Program-made: the position numbers and the translations under genes
Notes under the pieces: generated by a model
What the model was told of the DNA's origin: nothing
Seen by the model: the letters and a program-made list of their open reading frames with translations, nothing else
Databases searched by the model: none
NCBI RefSeq assembly: GCF_003253745.1
Contig: NZ_MZXV01000048.1
Span: 58,505-122,504, forward strand
Direction: 5' to 3'
Origin: Mesorhizobium kowhaii
GTDB taxonomy: Bacteria; Pseudomonadota; Alphaproteobacteria; Rhizobiales; Rhizobiaceae
DNA length: 64,000 nt
Shown: positions 59,248 to 64,000 of the stretch, one piece after another
Layout: every line of letters starts with the position of its first letter
How positions within the stretch are numbered: the stretch's first letter is position 1

Positions 59248-62115
59248 ATGCTTCTTCGAAGCTGGATAACCTTCTCGGCGGTCATCGCCCTCCTGCAAGC
59301 CGTCGTGGGTCTCCTTTCGGTTCTCCAGCACAATGCCGTGCTTTCCGACCTTCTAAGGCAACGAATTTCCGTCATCGCCCAGATGACGGCAACCTCGTTC
59401 AAACCGATCATCGATCTCGGCCTGCCGATTTCGATGATCCGCGGCGGCGACGCCATCGTCGCGCGGGCGCTGGAGATCGACGATCAGGTCAAGGCAGTCC
59501 ACGCGCTCAACCCGTCGGGAATCATCGTCTACACCACCGACGCGTCACGGCCAAAGGAGGTTCCGCACGAGGTACTGCAAGCGATGCTGTTGTCGAAAAG
59601 CGTCAATTGGAGCACCGAGACAGGCGAGCAAATCTACAGCGGGTTCAACGTGGTCGGCCGTGACGGCGCCACCAGTGGCGCCGTCGTTGTCACCTATCCG
59701 AAGGACCGGCTCGAAGCGTCTTCACAGGCCTTAGTAAGCAAGGTCGTCCGCACTGCCCTGCTGATCTGGGCCGCCTTCTCTGCACTGTCCTATCTTCTGC
59801 TGAGGCTGCTTCTCGGAACCCCTCAGCGCCGGCTCGCCCGCCTGGAGAATGTTGCTCGCGGCGAGCCCGATGCGGACATCGGTACTGATGGCAAGTTGCC
59901 AACCAGTGGCCCCGGGGCGTTCTGGCGCGACCTCTTCGGCCCCCAAATTCGGCAGCTTGGCGCGAACCTCGCAGACGCCAGACGGCAGTATGACGAGGCC
60001 AGCCGGGAACTCGGCGCCTTCGCATCACCGGTTGCAGAGGACAGTCGCCCAGAAGGCGCAGACACAGTCGTTGCTACCGGGCCGGCTGCCGAGACCGAGA
60101 TTGCGTCCAACCCCTTGCGCTCGCTCGCCCGGCAGATCGCATCGCGCCTGGCCCCGTTGGCGGCGGTGCTGATGGTGAGTTCCGCCCTGATTTTGGGCGT
60201 CATCACGCTGGGCAATGTCAATCGCTCCATTGAACCTGAGCTGTCGGCCCGCACAAACCTGATTGCCACGGTCGTTGGCGAAGACGTGCAGCGCGCACTG
60301 GCGACGGGCGTGCCGCTGGATGGTCTCGTCAACGCAGAGGGGTTTTTCGCCGATATGCTCGAGCAATTGCCCGAGATCGCATACGTCGCGGTGGCCACGG
60401 GTCGGGTGGTGCTGGAGGTCGGCACGCCGATCGACCCTTATCTGGCTCCGCCGCGCGTGCGCAAAGGCGTGCGCAGCCACCCGATCATCCACGATGGCAA
60501 GGAAATCGCCTACGTGGTGATCGATGTCGACCCCGCCTTCATCTCCAAGAAGTTCCTCGACGTCTTTCTCGATATGGGCGTCGTCGTGGTGGTCGCCGTG
60601 TTGATGGCCTTCGAGATCATGGTGCTGATGACCAGCCGCTCACTGACTGCCGCTCTCGATCGGTTGCAGCGGCTGGCGGCCATGCAGGCGGCGGGAGACT
60701 TCTCCAAGCGGGTAGTGGTGGGCGCACACATCGCCATCGATCGCGCCGCCCAAATCCTGGTCGAGCGCACCGAAGGCCTCAGCGCGCAGTTCGGCGCGGC
60801 GTGGCAAGGCGTCGATGGTTCTGGAGCGAGGGGAGCCAGGCTCGCCACATTGCAGGCGCGCTATGGTCTTTCGCTGAATGGGCCGACGACCCTGCGCTTT
60901 TCCTATTTCACTGATCTGCGGCTGGCTCTGTTTCTGTTCGCGGCCGCTGACGAGCTACCGCTATCCTTCATGCCGCTTTACACGAGGGCGGCACACAATC
61001 CCTTTCCGTGGCTGTCCGAAAGCGTGCTGATCAGCCTGCCGCTCGGCGGATATTTGCTCGCAATCGTGCTGGTTTCCCCGTTTGCCCGGCCGCTTGTCCA
61101 CTGGCTCGGACCGCGCAGACTGCTGATCCTGGCAGCGGCACCAACAATTACCGCCCATCTTTGGCTCTATTGGGCCACCAACGTGCCCGAGATTGTGGCG
61201 TCCCGCAGCATCCTTGGGGTGGGCTATGCTTTTGTGACGCTCGCCTGCCAGGACTACGTCATCGACAACACGCCGCGCGACGAGCGAGACCGATCGCTCG
61301 GAATGTTCTCGAAGGTATTGTTCGGAGGAATATTCTGCGGCACGGCGCTGGGCGGGGTACTGGCAGATAGGCTGGGCAAGGCCAACGTGTTTCTGCTCAG
61401 CGCCACCTTTGTCCTGATCTCGGCGCTTCTGATCTTCTCGCTGGTCGGCGATACTGCGAGCCGCAGAGATGGGCCGCGTGCCAAGGCGTCTCGACCGCCG
61501 CTGCTTGCCTCTTTGCGCAACAGGCATTTCGCCGCGCTGGTGTTCGGCATCGCTATCCCCGGCAACATCTGCCTGCAGGCCTTCATTTGCTATCTCGTGG
61601 CCTTGACGCTCGATTCCCTTGGTGCTTCGCCGGCGGACATCGGACGCACGCTGATGGTCAATTTCCTCGCGATCGCCCTGGTCGGCCCGCTTGCGGGGCG
61701 CGCGGCGGAGCAGGGGATTCCGGTAACGGCGGTGGCCTTGTCGGGGGGAATTCTCTGCGGCATCTCGCTGCTGACGGCGGCCGTCTGGCCAAGCCAGATC
61801 GCCATTTTCCTTGCGGTGCTGGGCTCGGGAATCGGCAGCGGCATGGTGCGCGGAGCGCAAGTCTCGCTCTCGATGTCGATAGCGGAAACAGAGCTAAAGC
61901 ATCTGGGCGCCGATCCGGTTCTGGGTGCATTGCGAACGATCGAGCGCTTCGCCAGCATCGCCGGCCTCCTGATGGTCGCTGCTCTCGCTGGCCTCTATGG
62001 CTACGCCATAGCGACGGCCACCGTGGCGGCGCTCTCGCTTGGCGGGGCCATGTTGTTTGGGATCTCGGTGCTGGGCAAGAGCGGCGCAGGGCCCGGCAGC
62101 CGGCCAATGAGTTAG
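59248..62115 (+). CDS. Two-sensor/HAMP/MFS fusion protein
   Basis: A 955-residue membrane protein with an unusual order. TM1 (~7-27); an extracytoplasmic sensor-like segment (28-165, with HALNPSGIIVYTTDASRPKE like a Cache/PAS fold); TM2 (168-189); a HAMP-like cytoplasmic stretch and linker (190-300). Then TM3 (302-325); a second similar sensor (326-436, with EIAYVAVATGRVVLEVG); TM4 (441-463); and a HAMP segment (464-515). From about 550 it is a major facilitator with 11-12 helices and the motif-A-like GGVLADRLGKANV. There is no kinase, cyclase or chemotaxis output, so the transporter seems to be the output. I use ATG 59248; a TTG at 59227 is possible. A binding-protein gene follows 96 bases later. 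Confidence 0.8.
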   Translation: MLLRSWITFSAVIALLQAVVGLLSVLQHNAVLSDLLRQRISVIAQMTATSFKPIIDLGLPISMIRGGDAIVARALEIDDQVKAVHALNPSGIIVYTTDASRPKEVPHEVLQAMLLSKSVNWSTETGEQIYSGFNVVGRDGATSGAVVVTYPKDRLEASSQALVSKVVRTALLIWAAFSALSYLLLRLLLGTPQRRLARLENVARGEPDADIGTDGKLPTSGPGAFWRDLFGPQIRQLGANLADARRQYDEASRELGAFASPVAEDSRPEGADTVVATGPAAETEIASNPLRSLARQIASRLAPLAAVLMVSSALILGVITLGNVNRSIEPELSARTNLIATVVGEDVQRALATGVPLDGLVNAEGFFADMLEQLPEIAYVAVATGRVVLEVGTPIDPYLAPPRVRKGVRSHPIIHDGKEIAYVVIDVDPAFISKKFLDVFLDMGVVVVVAVLMAFEIMVLMTSRSLTAALDRLQRLAAMQAAGDFSKRVVVGAHIAIDRAAQILVERTEGLSAQFGAAWQGVDGSGARGARLATLQARYGLSLNGPTTLRFSYFTDLRLALFLFAAADELPLSFMPLYTRAAHNPFPWLSESVLISLPLGGYLLAIVLVSPFARPLVHWLGPRRLLILAAAPTITAHLWLYWATNVPEIVASRSILGVGYAFVTLACQDYVIDNTPRDERDRSLGMFSKVLFGGIFCGTALGGVLADRLGKANVFLLSATFVLISALLIFSLVGDTASRRDGPRAKASRPPLLASLRNRHFAALVFGIAIPGNICLQAFICYLVALTLDSLGASPADIGRTLMVNFLAIALVGPLAGRAAEQGIPVTAVALSGGILCGISLLTAAVWPSQIAIFLAVLGSGIGSGMVRGAQVSLSMSIAETELKHLGADPVLGALRTIERFASIAGLLMVAALAGLYGYAIATATVAALSLGGAMLFGISVLGKSGAGPGSRPMS

Positions 62116-62211
62116 CCGGAAGTAATTTAGCTGGCGGTGAATTGGTTTGCCGGTCGGGACCTGGCGGCGTAGGTTGGCGGCTGGCGCCTCTGGGCGCACG
62201 GGAGGATCGTC

Positions 62212-63213
62212 GTGAGATCGATTGCGCGCGGACTGTTCACATTGGCCATATTTGCCGTGCTGAGCGTGGCTCATGCGGCGGACAGAAAGCAGATCTTGGG
62301 CATCTTCTACGAGGGGTGCGAAAACCTCTGCGAAGGATTCAAGGCAGGGATCAAGGAGAGCGGCTTCGCCACGGATATCACGATCATCGACCTGGAGCAG
62401 GACAAGTCGCGCATTCCCGCGGCAGTTGCCAAAGCCCGGGAGATGCCGGCCGATCTGGTGCTCACGTTTGGCACGAGCGGTACGCTCGGCGTCATCGGCA
62501 CACTGGACGACGTGGGCAATCCTGCATATCTCACCGAGATTCCCGTCGTCTTCACGATTGTTGCCGACCCCTTCGGCACGCGCATCGCCAAGAGCTTCGA
62601 AGGCAGTGGACGCGCTAATGTCGCGGGAACCTTCAACCGGGTGCCGGAAGCGATCAACATCGAGATCGTCCGCCAGTACGATCCCAATTTTAACAAGCTC
62701 GGCCTGCTTTACAACTCGAACGAGCGGAACTCGGCGATCAAGGCGGCGGAGCTGAAGAAGATAGCGCCTACGCTTGGCGTCGAGCTTGTCGCACTCGAAA
62801 TCGACCCTGGCAACGACGGCGTACCGGACGTCGCCCGCATTGCTGAGCGCATGGCCGAATTGCGCGAGCAGGGGGTTCGCTGGCTTTACGTCGGATCGAG
62901 CTCGTTCCTGAACACCAATGGCGAGTTGTTCACGAAGACGGCGGTCGAGAACGGCATCGCCGTTGTGAGCCCATACGAGCCGCTGGTGCGCGAGCACCAC
63001 GCAATGCTCTCCATTGCGGCCCGGCTGGAAGATGTCGGCCGTCTCGCCGCGCTACAGGCGCTCAAGATCCTGCGCGACGGCGCGATCCCCGGCGACCTTC
63101 CGATCTTGCAGGCAACCGACTTCGCCTATGTCGTGAATATGGAGGTCGCCAAGAAGCTGGGCCGCTACCCGCCTTTCGCCTTTCTCCAAGTGGCCGAGGC
63201 GGTGAACAACTGA
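62212..63213 (+). CDS. ABC_sub_bind-family periplasmic binding protein (TrpX-like), partner of the sensor-MFS fusion
   Basis: A 333-residue protein with a signal peptide ending SVAHA. The mature protein starts ADRKQILGIFYEGCENLCEG and shows LVLTFGTSGTLGVIG, IPVVFTIVADPFGTRIA and VAGTFNRVPEAINIEIV, the features of the ABC substrate-binding family PF04392. A GTG start follows gggagg. No permease or ATPase gene is nearby; its only partner is the sensor-MFS gene upstream. It may deliver a ligand signal to one of the sensor domains. The ligand is unknown. Confidence 0.85.
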   Translation: MRSIARGLFTLAIFAVLSVAHAADRKQILGIFYEGCENLCEGFKAGIKESGFATDITIIDLEQDKSRIPAAVAKAREMPADLVLTFGTSGTLGVIGTLDDVGNPAYLTEIPVVFTIVADPFGTRIAKSFEGSGRANVAGTFNRVPEAINIEIVRQYDPNFNKLGLLYNSNERNSAIKAAELKKIAPTLGVELVALEIDPGNDGVPDVARIAERMAELREQGVRWLYVGSSSFLNTNGELFTKTAVENGIAVVSPYEPLVREHHAMLSIAARLEDVGRLAALQALKILRDGAIPGDLPILQATDFAYVVNMEVAKKLGRYPPFAFLQVAEAVNN

Positions 63214-63262
63214 CCCGAAGGGTAGACGCAAGCACCACAAGGTGGAACGCCCACTTCTGGCG

Positions 63263-63429
63263 GATACTGTTGAAAAAGTCCGCGCCGCGGTCGCCCGTGG
63301 CACTTTCGTAGAACGGCGTTCCGCGGAGACCGCAAAATTCAATCCTGATTCCATGCAATGCGCCGGGGTGGAACTGGATTCTAATATCGGTGGCGACTTC
63401 GCGGTGCGCCGGACTTTTTCAACAGTATC
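63263..63429. mobile_element. 167-bp MITE with 20-bp perfect terminal inverted repeats
   Basis: GATACTGTTGAAAAAGTCCG (63263-63282) and its exact reverse complement (63410-63429) bound 127 bases with no coding capacity. GGCG flanks both sides (63259-63262 and 63430-63433) and may be a four-base target duplication. The TGTTGAAAAAGTC terminus resembles ends of IS transposons I remember from rhizobia, so a full-length IS elsewhere probably mobilises it. Confidence 0.75.
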
Positions 63430-63475
63430 GGCGCAAAACCGCTGTTGGGTCAGCGGCTCAGGAAGGAACCGGTTG

Positions 63476-63627
63476 TCAGCGAACGTCGCTCCTGACCCAG
63501 AGGCGACCTTCATTGTCCACATTGCGAATGGCAGCAATGCGCCGCATGTCGGCCGTAGAGACAACTTTTGTCGATTCCTTGAAGTAGACATCGCCGGAGA
63601 CCAAGCTGAAGGACGTGGTTGTGCCAC
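63476..63627 (-). pseudogene. 3' remnant of an unknown gene cut by the IS element
   Basis: The minus-strand frame reads FSLVSGDVYFKESTKVVST and ADMRRIAAIRNVDNEGRLW before a stop at 63476. It looks protein-like and runs without a start into the presumed left end of the IS element at about 63628 (CTAG). I do not recognise the family. It may be the C-terminal end of a gene interrupted by insertion. Confidence 0.4.
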
Positions 63628-63693
63628 TAGAGCACGTCCTGTGATCGATGAATCGATTGTGATGTGACGGGTGCGTTTTGTGCTGATTCAACA

Positions 63694-63713
63694 TCCACCT
63701 CGATGGAGGTGGA
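63694..63713 (+). promoter_or_regulatory. Hairpin sequestering the transposase ribosome binding site
   Basis: TCCACCTC (63694-63701) pairs perfectly with GAGGTGGA (63706-63713) around a four-base loop. The right arm contains the GGAGG ribosome site two bases before the transposase ATG. Such a stem would hold translation low, as known for other transposases. Confidence 0.65.
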
Positions 63714-63715
63714 CG

Positions 63716-64000
63716 ATGGGAAGAGCATTGAGCGGGGATCTTCGGTCGCGGGTCTTGAAGGCTTCGGACGAGGGCATGTCGGCGCGGCAAGCGGCGGCGC
63801 GGTTCGGCGTGGGAGTGTCCAGCGCGATCCGCTGGATTGCGCGGGCGAAGATCGGCGAACTGGCGCCACGCCGGCAGGGCCGCCGCCGCGCCTCCAGCCT
63901 CGATGCGCATGAAGCCTTCATCGTCGGGCTGATCGAGGAGCGCAAGGACATCACGCTGAACGAGATGGTGGAGCGGCTCAGCGCCGAGCATTCGGTGCGG
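63716..64000 (+). CDS. IS630-family transposase, N-terminal part (truncated by window end)
   Basis: 95 codons are visible. The N-terminus contains a helix-turn-helix: RSRVLKASDEGMSARQAAAR, then FGVGVSSAIRWIARAK, followed by an Arg-rich linker and DAHEAFIVGLIEERKDITLN, the typical second helical region of IS630/Tc1-like transposases in rhizobia. The catalytic DDE domain lies beyond the window. The frame is open to the last base, so intactness cannot be judged. Confidence 0.8.
   Translation, partial: MGRALSGDLRSRVLKASDEGMSARQAAARFGVGVSSAIRWIARAKIGELAPRRQGRRRASSLDAHEAFIVGLIEERKDITLNEMVERLSAEHSVR

Larger units (their letters stand above)
63628..64000 (+). mobile_element. IS630-family insertion sequence, left part (continues beyond window)
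   Basis: The element includes the transposase gene beginning at 63716 and about 88 bases of left end. The boundary is placed at a TA (63628-63629), the usual IS630 target, because the coding remnant to the left stops there. The right end is outside the window, so inverted repeats cannot be compared. Confidence 0.55.

Noticed and set aside
1..64000. tRNA, rRNA, prophage, integrase or plasmid replication genes.
   Set aside because: I looked for them and found none; the only mobile DNA is at the right end, plus the repeat-bounded methyltransferase segment.

Overview
The window looks like a chromosomal segment of a Mesorhizobium-type alphaproteobacterium (Rhizobiales, Phyllobacteriaceae). The evidence is the high GC content, the density of ABC importers with LacI/GntR/IclR regulators, three genes nearly identical to my memory of the characterised vitamin B6 degradation enzymes of Mesorhizobium loti, a DUF768-type small protein, and several copies of the palindromic intergenic repeat typical of this group. 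No rRNA, tRNA, phage or CRISPR locus was seen. Apart from the two ends the region is almost entirely catabolic and transport operons.

Layout. (1) 1-5.7 kb: a nucleoside-type ABC importer (3' part of the ATPase plus two permeases) followed by 4-pyridoxolactonase, pyridoxamine-pyruvate aminotransferase and pyridoxal 4-dehydrogenase, which is part of the vitamin B6 degradation pathway. (2) 5.9-11.5 kb: a TauE/SafE permease, an SDR, a decayed Crp/Fnr gene, a DUF763 gene and a deletion scar joining a decapitated substrate-binding-protein gene to the tail of an oxidoreductase gene. (3) 11.5-29.6 kb: a divergent catabolic cluster around a GntR/FCD regulator. Leftward run an SDR, a mannonate-dehydratase-like protein and an RraA-like protein. 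Rightward run UxuA, a solute-binding protein without signal peptide, IclR, a ribose-type ABC importer, an SDR, a CaiB CoA-transferase, an enoyl-CoA hydratase, an aldose-epimerase-fold protein, a fused CoA-transferase-fold protein and an SMP-30 lactonase. It reads as one pathway for an unidentified sugar acid that passes through CoA thioesters. (4) 29.7-38.4 kb: a LacI-controlled sugar ABC operon that contains an ADP-ribosylglycohydrolase-family protein, followed by a methyltransferase bounded by a duplicated 3' end of the ATPase gene. (5) 38.6-44.5 kb: a 2-oxoglutarate-type oxygenase, a probable small RNA, a flavin monooxygenase, two MDR oxidoreductases and TerC. (6) 44.5-58.1 kb: a complete ectoine/5-hydroxyectoine uptake and degradation cluster, doeD-doeC-doeX divergent from enuR-ehuABCD-eutABC-doeA-doeB. 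(7) 58.1-64 kb: DUF768, gene remnants, a very unusual two-sensor/HAMP/MFS fusion with a partner binding protein, a MITE, and the start of an IS630-type transposase.

The most promising candidates for undescribed biology are the sensor-MFS fusion with its binding protein (59.2-63.2 kb), the mixed sugar-acid/CoA pathway (11.5-29.6 kb), and the predicted B6-vitamer importer at the left end. All functional statements come from reading the sequence and remembered family knowledge; no database search was run.
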